Positions 12,691 through 22,841 are shown, counted from the stretch's first letter. The stretch: 64,000 nucleotides of DNA from Ectopseudomonas guguanensis (GCF_900104265.1 NZ_FNJJ01000005.1:124001-188000), one strand, 5' to 3'. The notes: generated by a model not told the origin, from the letters alone. Numbers and translations: made by a program.

Positions 12691-13845
12691 ATGCCGCGCC
12701 CTTTCAGCCGTTTACCCGAGCCCCTGGCCTTCATTCGTCATTTCACCCCCAGCTGGTTCGCCATGACCATGGGCACCGGCGTGCTGGCGCTGGTGATCGC
12801 CCACCTGCCCTGGCGCATGCCGGGACTGTGGCTGCTTGCCGAAGGGCTCTGGTTCGTCGCGGTGGGGCTGTTCGCGCTGTTCAGCCTGCTGTTTCTGCTG
12901 CGCCTGGCGCTGTTTCGCGACACCGTCTGGCCGATGCTGCTGCATCCGGTACAGTCGATGTTCCTCGGCGCCATACCCATGGGCCTGGCCGTGCTGATCA
13001 AGGGGCTGCTGTTGTTCGGCGTGCCGCGCTGGGGTGAGGTCGTCTACGCCCTGGCTAACCTGCTGTGGTGGCTGGACGCGGCGCTGGCGCTGCTGGGCGC
13101 CTTGCTGGTGCCCTACCTGATGTTCACCCGCCAGCATCACGCGCTGGAGAAACTCACCGCCGTCTGGCTGCTACCTATAGTCGCACCCGAGGTCGCGGCC
13201 AGTACGGCGGGATCGCTGGCGCCGCATCTGGCAGCCGAGGCGGCGCAGCAATTATTGGTGGCCGGTTTCGTGCTGTGGGGGCTATCGCTGTCGCTGGCGT
13301 TCTCGCTGATCACCCTGGTGCTGCTGCGCCTGGCTTTGCACAAGCTGCCGGATACCGACTTCGCCGCCACCAGCTGGTTGCCGCTGGGGCCGCTGGCAAC
13401 CGGCTGTCTGGGGCTGCTCAGCATGGGGCAGGCCGCGCCCCTGGCCTTCGCCGGCACGCCGCTGGTCAGCGCCGCCGAGCTGGCGCGGGACCTCGGCCTG
13501 ATCGGCGGTCTGGCGCTGTGGGGCGCCGGGCTCTGGTGGCTGGTGATCGCCACCCTGTTCACCCGTCACTACATCCGCGACAACATGGCGTTCAACCTTG
13601 GCTGGTGGGGCTTCACCTTTCCCCTGGGGGTGTTTGCCCTGGCCACCTTCGAGCTGCAGGCGCTGACCGGCCTGAGCTTCTTCGCCTTCGTCGGCCTGCT
13701 GCTGGCGGTGCAACTGGCGGCGGTATGGTCGCTGGTGTTCAGTCGCACCCTCGCCGGTATCTGGCATGGCGAGCTATTTCAGGCGCCCTGTCTGGGCGGG
13801 CCGGGCAGCCCTGCGGTGAGCGTTCTGAGCGAGCAAGCGGGCTGA
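12691..13845 (+). CDS. TDT-family (TehA/SLAC1/Mae1-like) anion transporter
   Basis: Integral membrane protein, 384 aa, with about ten hydrophobic helices. The N-terminal segment FIRHFTPSWFAMTMGTGVLAL is the typical opening of the tellurite-resistance/dicarboxylate transporter superfamily, and FNLGWWGFTFPLGVFALAT near residue 310 is a second family signature. Substrates in the family include C4-dicarboxylates, sulfite and anions released through SLAC1-like channels. ATG 12691 is chosen because it begins shortly before the conserved segment; 12634 is an in-frame alternative. Probably controlled by the divergent LysR gene. Confidence 0.85.
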   Translation: MPRPFSRLPEPLAFIRHFTPSWFAMTMGTGVLALVIAHLPWRMPGLWLLAEGLWFVAVGLFALFSLLFLLRLALFRDTVWPMLLHPVQSMFLGAIPMGLAVLIKGLLLFGVPRWGEVVYALANLLWWLDAALALLGALLVPYLMFTRQHHALEKLTAVWLLPIVAPEVAASTAGSLAPHLAAEAAQQLLVAGFVLWGLSLSLAFSLITLVLLRLALHKLPDTDFAATSWLPLGPLATGCLGLLSMGQAAPLAFAGTPLVSAAELARDLGLIGGLALWGAGLWWLVIATLFTRHYIRDNMAFNLGWWGFTFPLGVFALATFELQALTGLSFFAFVGLLLAVQLAAVWSLVFSRTLAGIWHGELFQAPCLGGPGSPAVSVLSEQAG

Positions 13846-13878
13846 TTTGGTCGCTACGACCATCTGTCATTGCCCCGC

Positions 13879-13920
13879 AGGGGGCGGCTGGGCGAAAATA
13901 GGCGTCTTTTTTCGCCCCCT
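13879..13920 (+). terminator. possible hairpin between TDT gene and tkt
   Basis: Arms AGGGGGCG (13879-13886) and CGCCCCCT (13913-13920) enclose a loop with TTTTTT. It could end the transporter transcript or shape the tkt leader. The long loop makes this weak. Confidence 0.35.
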
Positions 13921-13953
13921 TCATTAGAAGCAGCCCCCGTAGGAGATTCAGCG

Positions 13954-15954
13954 ATGCCCAGCCGTCGTGAGCGAGCCAATGCCATTCGTGCCCTCAGCAT
14001 GGATGCCGTGCAGAAAGCCAACAGCGGCCACCCCGGTGCCCCCATGGGCATGGCGGACATCGCCGAAGTGCTGTGGCGCGACTACCTCAAGCACAACCCG
14101 CAGAACCCGAGCTTCGCCGATCGGGACCGCTTCGTGCTGTCCAACGGCCATGGTTCGATGCTGATCTATTCGCTGCTGCACCTGACCGGCTATGACCTGT
14201 CGATCGACGATCTGAAGAACTTCCGCCAGCTGCACAGCAAGACCCCGGGGCACCCGGAGTACGGCTATACCCCGGGCGTGGAAACCACCACCGGCCCGCT
14301 CGGCCAGGGCATCGCCAACGCCGTCGGTTTCGCCATCGCCGAGAAGGTGCTGGGTGCGCAGTTCAACCGTGAAGGCCACACCATCGTCGACCACAACACC
14401 TACGTGTTCCTCGGTGACGGCTGCATGATGGAAGGCATTTCCCACGAAGTCTGCTCGCTGGCCGGCACCCTCGGCCTGGGCAAGCTGATCGCCTTCTACG
14501 ACGACAACGGCATTTCCATCGATGGCGAGGTCGAGGGCTGGTTCACCGACGACACGCCCAAGCGCTTCGAGTCCTATGGCTGGCAGGTGATCCGCAACGT
14601 CGACGGCCATGACGCCGACGAGATCAAGATGGCCATCGACACCGCGCGCAAGAGCCTCGATCAGCCCACCCTGATCTGCTGCAAGACCACCATCGGCTTC
14701 GGCTCGCCGAACAAGCAGGGCAAGGAAGAGTGCCACGGCGCGCCGCTGGGCAACGACGAGATCGCCCTGACCCGCGCCGCGCTGAGCTGGAGCCACGGCC
14801 CGTTCGAAATCCCCGCCGAAATCTACGCCGAGTGGGACGCCAAGGAAGCCGGCGCTGCCGCCGAAGCTGCCTGGAACGAAAAATTCGCCGCTTACGCCGC
14901 AGCGTTCCCCGAACTGGCTGCCGAGTTCAAGCGCCGCATCAAAGGTGAGCTGCCGGCCGATTTCGCCGAGAAGGCCGCCGCCTACATCAAGGACGTCGCC
15001 GAGAAGGGCGAGACCATCGCCAGCCGCAAGGCCAGCCAGAACGCGCTGAACGCCTTCGGCCCGCTGCTGCCGGAATTCCTCGGCGGTTCGGCCGACCTGG
15101 CCGGCTCCAACCTGACCCTGTGGAAGGGCTGCAAGGGCGTGTCTGCCGAAGACGCCTCCGGCAACTACATGTTCTACGGTGTGCGCGAGTTCGGCATGAG
15201 CGCGATCATGAACGGCATCGCCCTGCACGGCGGCTTCGTGCCGTACGGCGCGACCTTCCTGATCTTCATGGAATACGCGCGCAACGCCGTGCGCATGTCC
15301 GCGCTGATGAAACAGCGCGTGCTCTACGTGTTTACCCACGACTCCATCGGCCTGGGCGAAGACGGCCCGACCCACCAGCCGATCGAGCAGCTGGCCAGCC
15401 TGCGTGGCACGCCGAACCTCGACACCTGGCGCCCGGCCGATGCCGTGGAATCCGCCGTGGCCTGGAAATACGCCATCGAGCGCGCCGACGGCCCGAGCGC
15501 CCTGGTGTTCAGCCGCCAGAACCTGCCGCACCAGCAGCGCGATGCCCAGCAGCTCAGTGATATTGAGCGGGGTGGCTACGTGCTCAAGGATAGCGCCGGC
15601 GAGCCGGAGCTGATCCTCATCGCCACCGGTTCGGAAGTCGCCCTGGCCATGCAGGCAGCCGCCAAGCTGGAAGAGCAGGGCCGCCAGGTGCGCGTGGTGT
15701 CCATGCCGTCGACCAGCGTGTTCGACCAGCAGGACGCTGCCTACAAGCAGGCCGTGCTGCCGCTGCAGATCGGTGCGCGCATCGCCATCGAAGCCTCGCA
15801 TGCCGACTACTGGTACAAGTACGTGGGCCTGGAAGGTCGCATCATCGGCATGACCAGCTTCGGTGAGTCGGCCCCGGCGCCGGCGCTGTTCGAGCACTTC
15901 GGTTTCACCGTCGACAACATCCTCGCCACCGCCGAAGAACTGCTGGAGGGCTAA
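13954..15954 (+). CDS. tkt: transketolase
   Basis: Thiamine-diphosphate enzyme of the non-oxidative pentose phosphate pathway, 666 aa, full length. It shows [20 protein letters not shown], the ThDP/metal-binding segment [12 protein letters not shown], and the pyrimidine-domain [15 protein letters not shown] and [18 protein letters not shown] 13954 has AGGAG upstream and matches the family start [12 protein letters not shown]; a longer in-frame reading back to 13870 lacks support. It heads the tkt-epd-pgk-fba block of Pseudomonas. Confidence 0.98.
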   Translation: MPSRRERANAIRALSMDAVQKANSGHPGAPMGMADIAEVLWRDYLKHNPQNPSFADRDRFVLSNGHGSMLIYSLLHLTGYDLSIDDLKNFRQLHSKTPGHPEYGYTPGVETTTGPLGQGIANAVGFAIAEKVLGAQFNREGHTIVDHNTYVFLGDGCMMEGISHEVCSLAGTLGLGKLIAFYDDNGISIDGEVEGWFTDDTPKRFESYGWQVIRNVDGHDADEIKMAIDTARKSLDQPTLICCKTTIGFGSPNKQGKEECHGAPLGNDEIALTRAALSWSHGPFEIPAEIYAEWDAKEAGAAAEAAWNEKFAAYAAAFPELAAEFKRRIKGELPADFAEKAAAYIKDVAEKGETIASRKASQNALNAFGPLLPEFLGGSADLAGSNLTLWKGCKGVSAEDASGNYMFYGVREFGMSAIMNGIALHGGFVPYGATFLIFMEYARNAVRMSALMKQRVLYVFTHDSIGLGEDGPTHQPIEQLASLRGTPNLDTWRPADAVESAVAWKYAIERADGPSALVFSRQNLPHQQRDAQQLSDIERGGYVLKDSAGEPELILIATGSEVALAMQAAAKLEEQGRQVRVVSMPSTSVFDQQDAAYKQAVLPLQIGARIAIEASHADYWYKYVGLEGRIIGMTSFGESAPAPALFEHFGFTVDNILATAEELLEG

Positions 15955-15960
15955 CGCCAG

Positions 15961-16043
15961 CCACGAGCTGCACGCCCAAGCCGCAAGCAAGAGGGTCATC
16001 TGCCTGCGGCTTTTACGTGCAGCTTGAAGCTTGCGGCTTGCAG
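15961..16043. repeat. imperfect palindromes between tkt and epd
   Basis: GCCGCAAGC...GCCTGCGGC (15980-16013 region) followed by AGCTTGAAGC-TTGCGGC-TTGCAGCT. The AGCTTGAAGCTTGCGGCTT type is a common intergenic element in Pseudomonas. It may act as a processing hairpin or attenuator before epd. Confidence 0.5.
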
Positions 16044-16045
16044 CT

Positions 16046-17098
16046 ATGCCACTACGCCCCTATCGCGTCGCCCTCAACGGTTACGGCCGCATCGGCCGCT
16101 GCGTGCTGCGCGCGTTGCACGAGCGTGGCAGCTCGTCGAGCCTGGAAATCGTCGCGCTCAACGACCTGGCCGACCAGGCCAGCATCGAGTACCTGACCCG
16201 CTTCGACTCCACCCACGGGCGCTTCCCCGGCGAGGTGAAGGTCGATGGCGACTGCCTGCACATCAATGGCGATTGCGTGAAGGTGCTGCGTCAGAGCGAG
16301 CCGGAGGCCGTCGACTGGGCGGCGCTGGACATCGATCTGTTGCTCGAATGCTCCGGCCAGTACACCACGCGTGCCGATGCTGAACGCTTCCTCGCTGCCG
16401 GTGCGCCGCGCGTGCTGCTGTCGCAGCCGATGGCCAGCGAGGCGGATATCGACGCCACCGTGGTTTACGGGGTCAATCAGGATTGCCTGGTGGGCAGCGA
16501 GCGCCTGGTGTCGAATGCGTCATGTACCACCAACTGCGGCGTACCGCTGTTGAAACTTCTCGACGAGCTGGTGGGTCTGGAATACGTCTCCATAACCACC
16601 ATCCACTCGGCGATGAACGACCAGCCCGTGATCGATGCCTATCACCACGAAGACCTGCGCCGTACGCGCTCGGCCTTCCAGTCGGTGATTCCGGTGTCCA
16701 CCGGCCTGGCCCGCGGTATCGAGCGCCTGCTGCCGGAGTTGACCGGGCGCATTCAGGCCAAGGCCATTCGCGTGCCGACGGTCAACGTCTCCTGCCTGGA
16801 CATCACCCTGCAGACCGCGCGCGACACCAGTGCCGCCGAGATCAATCAGGTGCTGCGCCAGGCCGCCGAGCACGGCCCGCTGAAGAACCTGCTGGCCTAC
16901 ACCGAACTGCCGCACGCCAGCTGCGATTTCAACCACGACCCGCACTCGGCCATCGTCGACGGCAGCCAGACCCGCGTGTCCGGCCCGCGCCTGGTCAACC
17001 TGCTGGCCTGGTTCGACAACGAGTGGGGCTTCGCCAACCGCATGCTCGACGTCGCTGAACATTTCCTATCAATAGCCAATCCTGCTCCGAAGGACTGA
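16046..17098 (+). CDS. epd: erythrose-4-phosphate dehydrogenase
   Basis: GAPDH-fold enzyme, 350 aa, oxidising erythrose-4-phosphate to 4-phosphoerythronate for pyridoxal phosphate synthesis. It has the NAD motif NGYGRIGRCVLRAL, the catalytic cysteine in SNASCTTNC, and WFDNEWGFANRM at the C-terminus. Gene order next to tkt and pgk marks it as Epd rather than GapA. ATG 16046 begins directly before the Rossmann strand; a TTG at 16031 is in frame but less likely. Only 3 bases separate its stop from pgk. Confidence 0.92.
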   Translation: MPLRPYRVALNGYGRIGRCVLRALHERGSSSSLEIVALNDLADQASIEYLTRFDSTHGRFPGEVKVDGDCLHINGDCVKVLRQSEPEAVDWAALDIDLLLECSGQYTTRADAERFLAAGAPRVLLSQPMASEADIDATVVYGVNQDCLVGSERLVSNASCTTNCGVPLLKLLDELVGLEYVSITTIHSAMNDQPVIDAYHHEDLRRTRSAFQSVIPVSTGLARGIERLLPELTGRIQAKAIRVPTVNVSCLDITLQTARDTSAAEINQVLRQAAEHGPLKNLLAYTELPHASCDFNHDPHSAIVDGSQTRVSGPRLVNLLAWFDNEWGFANRMLDVAEHFLSIANPAPKD

Positions 17099-17101
17099 AT
17101 C

Positions 17102-18262
17102 ATGACCGTTCTGAAGATGACCGATCTCGACCTCGCCGGTAAACGCGTGCTGATTCGCGAAGACCTCAACGTTCCGGTGAAGGACGGCGTGGTCAAGAGC
17201 GATGCGCGCATCCTCGCATCCTTGCCGACCATCAAGCTGGCCCTGGAGAAGGGCGCGGCCGTGCTGGTCTGCTCGCACCTGGGCCGCCCGGAAGAGGGCA
17301 TCTACAGCGAGGAAGACAGCCTGGCGCCGGTCGCCGCCTACCTGAGCAAGGCGCTCGGCCATGACGTGCCGCTGGTCAAGGACTACCTCGGCGGTGTCGA
17401 GGTCAAGGCCGGTGAGCTGGTGCTGCTGGAGAACGTGCGTTTCAACAAGGGCGAGAAGAAGAACACCGACGAACTGGCCCAGCAGTACGCGGCCCTGTGC
17501 GACGTGTTCGTGATGGACGCCTTCGGTACCGCCCACCGTGCCCAGGGCTCGACCCATGGCGTGGCCAAGTTCGCCAAGGTCGCCTGCGCCGGCCCGCTGC
17601 TGGCTGCCGAGCTGGAAGCCCTGGGCAAGGCCCTGGACAAACCGGCCCGGCCGATGCTGGCCATCGTCGCCGGCTCCAAGGTGTCGACCAAGCTCGATGT
17701 GCTCAATTCGCTGGCTGACATCTGCGACTCGCTGATCGTCGGTGGCGGCATCGCCAACACCTTCCTCGCCGCTGCCGGCCTGCCGGTGGGCAAGTCGCTG
17801 TACGAAGCCGACCTGGTCGAGACTGCCAAGGCCATCGCGGCCAAGGTCAGCGTGCCGCTGCCGGTCGATGTGGTGGTGGCCAAGGCCTTCGCCGAGGATG
17901 CCGAAGCCACCGTCAAGGCGGTCAAGGACGTGGCCGAGGACGACATGATTCTCGACATCGGCCCGCAGACGGCCAAGCAGTTCGCCGAGATGCTCAAGGC
18001 CTCGCAGACCATCCTGTGGAACGGTCCGGTCGGCGTGTTCGAGTTCGATCAGTTCGGCAATGGCACCAAGGCCCTGGCCCTGGCCATCGCCGAAAGCCCG
18101 GCGTTCTCCATTGCCGGCGGCGGCGACACCCTGGCGGCCATCGACAAGTACGGCGTGGCCGAGCAGATTTCCTATATTTCCACCGGTGGCGGCGCTTTCC
18201 TCGAGTTCGTCGAAGGCAAGGTGCTGCCGGCCGTGGAAGTGCTGGAGCAGCGCGCCAAGTAA
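17102..18262 (+). CDS. pgk: phosphoglycerate kinase
   Basis: Interconverts 1,3-bisphosphoglycerate and 3-phosphoglycerate in glycolysis and gluconeogenesis. 386 aa, full length. It shows [11 protein letters not shown] at the N-terminus, [24 protein letters not shown], the [15 protein letters not shown] hinge segment, and the C-terminal GGGDTLAAI nucleotide loop. It starts 3 bases after epd and is surely in the same operon. Confidence 0.98.
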   Translation: MTVLKMTDLDLAGKRVLIREDLNVPVKDGVVKSDARILASLPTIKLALEKGAAVLVCSHLGRPEEGIYSEEDSLAPVAAYLSKALGHDVPLVKDYLGGVEVKAGELVLLENVRFNKGEKKNTDELAQQYAALCDVFVMDAFGTAHRAQGSTHGVAKFAKVACAGPLLAAELEALGKALDKPARPMLAIVAGSKVSTKLDVLNSLADICDSLIVGGGIANTFLAAAGLPVGKSLYEADLVETAKAIAAKVSVPLPVDVVVAKAFAEDAEATVKAVKDVAEDDMILDIGPQTAKQFAEMLKASQTILWNGPVGVFEFDQFGNGTKALALAIAESPAFSIAGGGDTLAAIDKYGVAEQISYISTGGGAFLEFVEGKVLPAVEVLEQRAK

Positions 18263-18363
18263 GGGCGCGCCAGGGGCTCGGATTACCTCGCCCGTCGCGG
18301 ATTAAACCCTGACGCGAAGCGATGGTCTGTAGAACACCGGATCATCGAACAAGGAGTCGCGTC

Positions 18364-18549
18364 ATGGACAAGTTGGCCGCGTTGGGCATCATTGGTGTGT
18401 TACTGGCCGGTTGTGCCGGCGGTGGTCGGGAAACGGCCTGCGAGGTATTCAGCCCTGCGCAGATCGAAACCCCGACCACTCAGGATGATCAGCGTGTCGA
18501 GCAGAACAGCGGCCAACCCGCTGGCTCGCCACCGGAGCAGCGTTGCTGA
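18364..18549 (+). CDS. small lipoprotein
   Basis: 61-residue predicted lipoprotein: MDKLAALGIIGVLLAGCAGG has a lipobox LAGC, so the mature chain starts at Cys17. The remainder is polar with Thr/Gln-rich ERC tail and Cys residues at CEVF and at the last position. AAGGAG precedes it. Two small lipoprotein genes between pgk and fba are a conserved Pseudomonas arrangement. Function unknown. Confidence 0.75.
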   Translation: MDKLAALGIIGVLLAGCAGGGRETACEVFSPAQIETPTTQDDQRVEQNSGQPAGSPPEQRC

Positions 18550-18562
18550 CGAAGGAGAAGCA

Positions 18563-18889
18563 ATGATCGGGACCAGACTGGCGGGGCTCGCTGCCATCGC
18601 CCTGCTGTTGGCAGCGTGCAGCAGCCAGCCGGCCGCGCCGGATCAGTGGAATCGCTGGGTGTGCGACAGCCAGGCGGAAGTCCAGTGGCGTTTCGCCAAC
18701 GGCAGCTTCGACCAGGTGGACGTGCGCCTGGGTAGCGACGATATCGTCTATCGTCTGACCCAGGAACCGGCCGCATCCGGCGCGCTGTACAGCGACGGGC
18801 GCCTGTCGTTTCACACCAAGGGCGAGGAAGGTCTGGTCTACTGGACCGCCACCGATGACCTGATCGGTCGCGGCTGCAAGGCGCCCTGA
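18563..18889 (+). CDS. mliC: MliC-family lipoprotein (C-type lysozyme inhibitor)
   Basis: 108-residue lipoprotein with lipobox LAAC in MIGTRLAGLAAIALLLAAC. The mature part resembles the MliC/PliC fold: an early Cys (WVCDS) and a late Cys (GRGCKAP) that would form the disulfide, and beta-strand segments ALYSDGRLSFHTKGEEGLVYW. The family blocks host or competitor lysozyme at the outer membrane. GAAGGAGAA precedes the start, 13 bases after the preceding lipoprotein gene. The assignment rests on pattern, so the symbol is tentative. Confidence 0.68.
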   Translation: MIGTRLAGLAAIALLLAACSSQPAAPDQWNRWVCDSQAEVQWRFANGSFDQVDVRLGSDDIVYRLTQEPAASGALYSDGRLSFHTKGEEGLVYWTATDDLIGRGCKAP

Positions 18890-18912
18890 GGGCGGCCCCA
18901 GGCGGCAGACCC

Positions 18913-18944
18913 CAGGCTACAGGTCGGCTTTTACCTGTAGCCTG
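18913..18944. terminator. hairpin after mliC-like gene
   Basis: CAGGCTACAGGT and ACCTGTAGCCTG form a perfect 12-bp stem with an 8-base loop; a partial second copy of AGCCTGTAGCCTG follows. No U tract comes right after it, so it may be an intergenic repeat as much as a terminator. Confidence 0.55.
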
Positions 18945-19001
18945 AAGCCTGTAGCCTGTGGCCCTTAATTTTTAACAAACCCATATCGGGAGCTTCAAAA
19001 A

Positions 19002-20066
19002 ATGGCACTTATCAGCATGCGCCAGATGCTCGACCACGCCGCCGAATTCGGCTACGGCGTGCCGGCCTTCAACGTCAACAACCTCGAGCAGATGCGCGCC
19101 ATCATGGAAGCCGCCGACAAGACCGATTCGCCGGTCATCGTCCAGGCCTCCGCTGGTGCCCGCAAATACGCCGGTGCGCCCTTCCTGCGCCACCTGATCC
19201 TGGCTGCCATCGAAGAATTCCCGCATATCCCGGTGTGCATGCACCAGGACCACGGCACCAGCCCGGACGTGTGCCAGCGCTCCATCCAGCTGGGCTTTTC
19301 CTCGGTGATGATGGACGGCTCGCTGAAGGAAGACGGCAAGACCCCGGCCGATTACGACTACAACGTTCGCGTCACTCAGCAGACCGTAGCTTTCGCCCAT
19401 GCCTGCGGCGTGTCGGTGGAAGGTGAGCTGGGCTGCCTGGGCAGCCTGGAAACCGGCATGGCCGGTGAAGAGGATGGCGTCGGCGCCGAGGGCGTGCTGG
19501 ACCACAGCCAGCTGCTGACCGACCCGGAAGAAGCGGCGGCCTTCGTCAAGGCCACCCAGGTCGATGCCCTGGCGATTGCCATCGGCACCAGCCATGGCGC
19601 CTACAAGTTCACCAAGCCGCCAACCGGCGACGTGCTCTCCATCGAGCGCATCAAGGAAATCCACAAGCGCATCCCCAACACCCACCTGGTGATGCACGGC
19701 TCCAGTTCGGTACCGCAGGACTGGCTGGCGATCATCAATGAGTACGGTGGCGACATCAAGGAAACCTACGGCGTGCCGGTCGAAGAGATCGTCGAAGGCA
19801 TCAAGCACGGCGTGCGCAAGGTGAATATCGACACCGACCTGCGCCTGGCTTCCACCGGTGCCATCCGTCGCTTCCTCGAGCAGAACAAGGCCGAGTTCGA
19901 TCCGCGCAAATACTTCGCCAAGACCATCGAAGCCATGCGTGACATCTGCATCGCCCGTTACGAAGCCTTCGGCACTGCCGGCAACGCCTCGAAGATCAAG
20001 CCGATCTCCCTGGAAGGCATGTACAAGCGCTACGCCAGTGGCGAGCTGGCCGCCAAGGTCAACTAA
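19002..20066 (+). CDS. fba: class II fructose-1,6-bisphosphate aldolase
   Basis: Zn-dependent aldolase of the class II type (354 aa, Calvin-cycle-like subtype), acting in gluconeogenesis and glycolysis. It has [16 protein letters not shown], the zinc-site segment [15 protein letters not shown], the [11 protein letters not shown] loop, [10 protein letters not shown], and [14 protein letters not shown] 19002 follows GGGAGC. A strong terminator follows. Fba acts with the linked pgk, tkt and epd genes, which matters for a bacterium that grows mainly by gluconeogenesis. Confidence 0.97.
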   Translation: MALISMRQMLDHAAEFGYGVPAFNVNNLEQMRAIMEAADKTDSPVIVQASAGARKYAGAPFLRHLILAAIEEFPHIPVCMHQDHGTSPDVCQRSIQLGFSSVMMDGSLKEDGKTPADYDYNVRVTQQTVAFAHACGVSVEGELGCLGSLETGMAGEEDGVGAEGVLDHSQLLTDPEEAAAFVKATQVDALAIAIGTSHGAYKFTKPPTGDVLSIERIKEIHKRIPNTHLVMHGSSSVPQDWLAIINEYGGDIKETYGVPVEEIVEGIKHGVRKVNIDTDLRLASTGAIRRFLEQNKAEFDPRKYFAKTIEAMRDICIARYEAFGTAGNASKIKPISLEGMYKRYASGELAAKVN

Positions 20067-20088
20067 GCCAGGCGCGCTGCACGAACAA

Positions 20089-20122
20089 CGCCGCGGCTCC
20101 GTGAGGAGCCGCGGCGTTTTTT
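20089..20122. terminator. intrinsic terminator after fba
   Basis: Perfect 12-bp stem CGCCGCGGCTCC / GGAGCCGCGGCG with loop GTGA followed by six T. It separates fba from the convergent alginate lyase gene. Confidence 0.93.
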
Positions 20123-20143
20123 ATGGCCTGCGCTCTTGCCGTC

Positions 20144-20827
20144 TTACTTCGCCGAGCCGACCAGCGCGCGGTGCTCGATGCTGAGCTGATCGAAGCGCGC
20201 GGCGCCGGCTTCGGTTTCGTAGCCGGTGTTGTCCTGGGTGTAGACCCCGGCCTTGAAGTATAGGGGCCTCACCGCCCAGGTTGGATCCATCCGTGCACTC
20301 CAGTTGATGCTGTTGAGGCTGATGGCCAGGGTGCCGTCGGGTTTCAGGTTGATCACGTAGCGAAACGGCTGGTTCAGACGGATGCCGCTGGCGATGTTCA
20401 CCACCTGGATCTCCGACGTCGGCGTCAGACGGACCTTGGCGACGATGTTGCCGTCGGCGGTCTTGGTCTTGTACTGGTACTCCAGCTTGAGCAGCGGCTC
20501 GGAGCTCTTCAGCGCGTGGATCTGGCCGATGACGATCTTGCCGGTGGACGGCACCTGGCTGACGCTCAGCGATGCGCGCAGGAAGTTATCGGCCTCCGGG
20601 TAGGTCCAGTTGCGCAGACGACCGTCGGCGAAGGTCTCGCGCAGTTCGGTGCGGGGGTACTTCGCGCTCTCGGTGGTGGTGCCGTTGACCGGTGCCCAGA
20701 AGAAGATGGCACCTTCCTTGGACTGGAAATAGTGATCCTGATAACCGCCGGCCAGAACGCGGGTTTCGATGGTGGTCGCGGGGACGCCCACTGGAACGCT
20801 GAGATTCCACATGGCGAGTTCGATCAT
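20144..20827 (-). CDS. alginate lyase, polysaccharide lyase family 7
   Basis: PL7 beta-jelly-roll lyase, 227 aa, cleaving alginate by beta-elimination. All three family signatures are present: RTELRE at residues 59-64, QIH at 102-104 and YFKAGVYTQ at 190-198; these carry the catalytic Arg, His and Tyr. No signal peptide is seen (MIELAMWNLSVPVG), unlike AlgL, so it is either cytoplasmic or secreted by another route. AGGAGC precedes the ATG. The gene is isolated from alginate biosynthesis genes. Confidence 0.88.
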   Translation of the reverse strand: MIELAMWNLSVPVGVPATTIETRVLAGGYQDHYFQSKEGAIFFWAPVNGTTTESAKYPRTELRETFADGRLRNWTYPEADNFLRASLSVSQVPSTGKIVIGQIHALKSSEPLLKLEYQYKTKTADGNIVAKVRLTPTSEIQVVNIASGIRLNQPFRYVINLKPDGTLAISLNSINWSARMDPTWAVRPLYFKAGVYTQDNTGYETEAGAARFDQLSIEHRALVGSAK

Positions 20828-21202
20828 GGTTAAAGCTCCTGTAAGACGGAAACTTCAGTCGGGGGCACATCTCATCCAGGAGTCAGTAACGGCTTACTTG
20901 GCGTTCCAGCCGGTGACGCGCGAGCTAGAAGGGTGGCAGGGCTGCCTGTCACGAGCAGCGAATGCGCTCGTGGCGCGCTTTATAGCGGCAGTTGCGGAGA
21001 AAGCGTGATAGCCGTCCGTCGTATTATTGGCGTCAATATATGGTCGATTATCTTGGCGTGTTCGTTCCGTTCGCGAATTCCAGCAGCGAATGCGCCGCAC
21101 GGTATGGCTCGGGTGCAGGTAAAACCCTGTAAAACACCCGGGCCATAACGCTTGGTGGGCTGCGCCATAATTCGTGCACTGTCGTTCCGGGAACCGTCTT
21201 CC
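20828..21202. other. gene-free region upstream of alginate lyase
   Basis: 375 bases with no convincing reading frame. It contains an AT-richer patch at about 21005-21060 (CAATATATGG, GATTATCTTGG) that could hold the promoters of the leftward lyase and the rightward membrane-protein gene. No clear consensus -35/-10 pair was found. Confidence 0.45.
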
Positions 21203-21679
21203 ATGTCCAGCAAGCCGCGCCTGTTGCTCGCTTTCGTCCTTGCCGTGTTGCTGGCCTCGCTGCTTGCCTCGATCTTCCAGACCCAGACCAACCTCGCCGC
21301 GCTGCAGGCGTTGGGCGTGCCGGTGCCGCTGGATGTGCGCCTCGGCACCACCGGCATCGATCTGCTCGGTTTCGCCCCGACCTTCATCCTGCTCAGTGCA
21401 CTGGGCTTTCTCGTCGCCCTGCCATTGGCCGTCTGGTTCGTCCGGCGCATGCCGAAGCTGCGCTGGCCGATCTTCGTGCTGGCGGGGGCGATGGCCATCT
21501 GGTCGGCACTGGCCCTGGCCAACGCCGTGGCACCGATGCCGACGCTGATCGCCGCCGATCGCAGCCCGTTCGGTACGCTCGGGCTGATGGCTTGCGGCAG
21601 CGTCGGTGCGCTGCTGTTCGGCCTGCTCGGCCGTCAGGTGCGCTACCGCACGCAGCCGACTTCCTCCGACTCCCTGTGA
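21203..21679 (+). CDS. small polytopic membrane protein, unknown
   Basis: 158 residues with four predicted membrane helices: LLLAFVLAVLLASLLASIF, LLGFAPTFILLSALGFLVALPLA, RWPIFVLAGAMAIWSALALA, and LGLMACGSVGALLFGLLG. The start MSSKPRLLLA at 21203 opens with the first helix. It lies 13 bases before the sugar dehydrogenase gene, so the two are likely an operon. No family recognised. Confidence 0.72.
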   Translation: MSSKPRLLLAFVLAVLLASLLASIFQTQTNLAALQALGVPVPLDVRLGTTGIDLLGFAPTFILLSALGFLVALPLAVWFVRRMPKLRWPIFVLAGAMAIWSALALANAVAPMPTLIAADRSPFGTLGLMACGSVGALLFGLLGRQVRYRTQPTSSDSL

Positions 21680-21692
21680 CAAGGCGTTGCCC

Positions 21693-22793
21693 ATGTTGAG
21701 AAGCCCCCGCGCGCTGTTGCTCGGCGCCCTGTTGGTCAGTACGCCGCTGCTGGCACTGGATTACCGCATCGAAACCTTCAGCGAAGGCCTGGAGAACCCC
21801 TGGGCAATGGCCTTCCTGCCGGACGGGCGGATGCTGGTCACCGAGCGTGTCGGGCGCCTGCGCATCATCGAAACCGATGGCAGTGTCGATCCCGAGCCGG
21901 TGGCCGGCCTGCCGGAGATCTTCATCGCCGCTCAGGCCGGGCTGATGGAGGTGGCGCTGGATCCGGACTATCGCGACAACCGCTGGCTGTACCTGAGCTA
22001 TGCACACGGCTCGCCGGAGGCCAACAACACGCGTCTGGCCCGCGCCCGCCTGGTGGATGACGAATTGCGCGACTTCGAGGTGCTGTTCACCGCCCAGCCG
22101 CTCAAGGCCGGCGCGTCGCATTACGGCGGGCGCATCGCTTTCCTGGCCGACAAGACCCTGGTGCTGACCCTGGGCGACGGCTTCGACTGGCGCGAGCAGG
22201 CGCAGAACCCGGCCAACCACCTGGGCAAGATCGTGCGCCTGAACCGCGACGGCAGCGTGCCGCCGGACAACCCGTTGGTGGCGCAGGACGGCGCCGCGGC
22301 GGAGATCTACAGCCTCGGTCATCGCAACGTGCAGGGCATCTTCTTCGATGCGGAGAGCGATCGTCTGTACAGCCATGAGCATGGCCCCCGCGGCGGCGAC
22401 GAACTCAACCTGATCGAGCCCGGTAACAACTACGGCTGGCCGCTGGCGACCTTCGGCATCGATTACACCGGCGCGCGGGTCAGCCCCTATACCGAGCTGC
22501 CCGGCCTGACCCAGCCCCTGCTGCACTGGACGCCCTCGGTCGCGCCGTCGAGCCTGACGCTGTATCGCGGCGAGCTGTTCCCCGACTGGCAGGGCGATCT
22601 GTTCGTCGCCACCCTGGCCGAGCGCAGCGTACGCCGCATTCGCGTGCGCGACGGCATGCTGGCCGGCGAGGAGATTCTCTTCGAGGAGCTGGAGGAACGC
22701 ATTCGCGACGTACGCAGTGGTCCGGATGGCGCCCTCTACCTGCTCACCGACAATCCGCAGGGCCGCCTGCTGCGCGTGGTGCCCAGCGAGTAG
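21693..22793 (+). CDS. PQQ-dependent soluble aldose sugar dehydrogenase (YliI-like)
   Basis: Periplasmic six-bladed beta-propeller quinoprotein, 366 aa, of the glucose/sorbosone dehydrogenase (GSDH) family. It has a signal peptide (MLRSPRALLLGALLVSTPLLA) and family motifs PWAMAFLPDGRMLVTER, GAGS-like ASHYGGRIAF with the catalytic His, GHRNVQGI, and YSHEHGPRGGDELN, which provide the PQQ and Ca contacts. It oxidises aldoses to lactones and passes electrons to the respiratory chain. The PQQ synthesis genes are not in this window. Confidence 0.9.
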   Translation: MLRSPRALLLGALLVSTPLLALDYRIETFSEGLENPWAMAFLPDGRMLVTERVGRLRIIETDGSVDPEPVAGLPEIFIAAQAGLMEVALDPDYRDNRWLYLSYAHGSPEANNTRLARARLVDDELRDFEVLFTAQPLKAGASHYGGRIAFLADKTLVLTLGDGFDWREQAQNPANHLGKIVRLNRDGSVPPDNPLVAQDGAAAEIYSLGHRNVQGIFFDAESDRLYSHEHGPRGGDELNLIEPGNNYGWPLATFGIDYTGARVSPYTELPGLTQPLLHWTPSVAPSSLTLYRGELFPDWQGDLFVATLAERSVRRIRVRDGMLAGEEILFEELEERIRDVRSGPDGALYLLTDNPQGRLLRVVPSE

Positions 22794-22841
22794 GGCGCGA
22801 TCCGTTACACTGGCGGTCCTGATCAACAAGGGACCTGAGCG

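Noticed and set aside
13948..15999. A 683-codon frame antisense to tkt
   Set aside because: It mirrors the transketolase codons and has no known domain or ribosome site.
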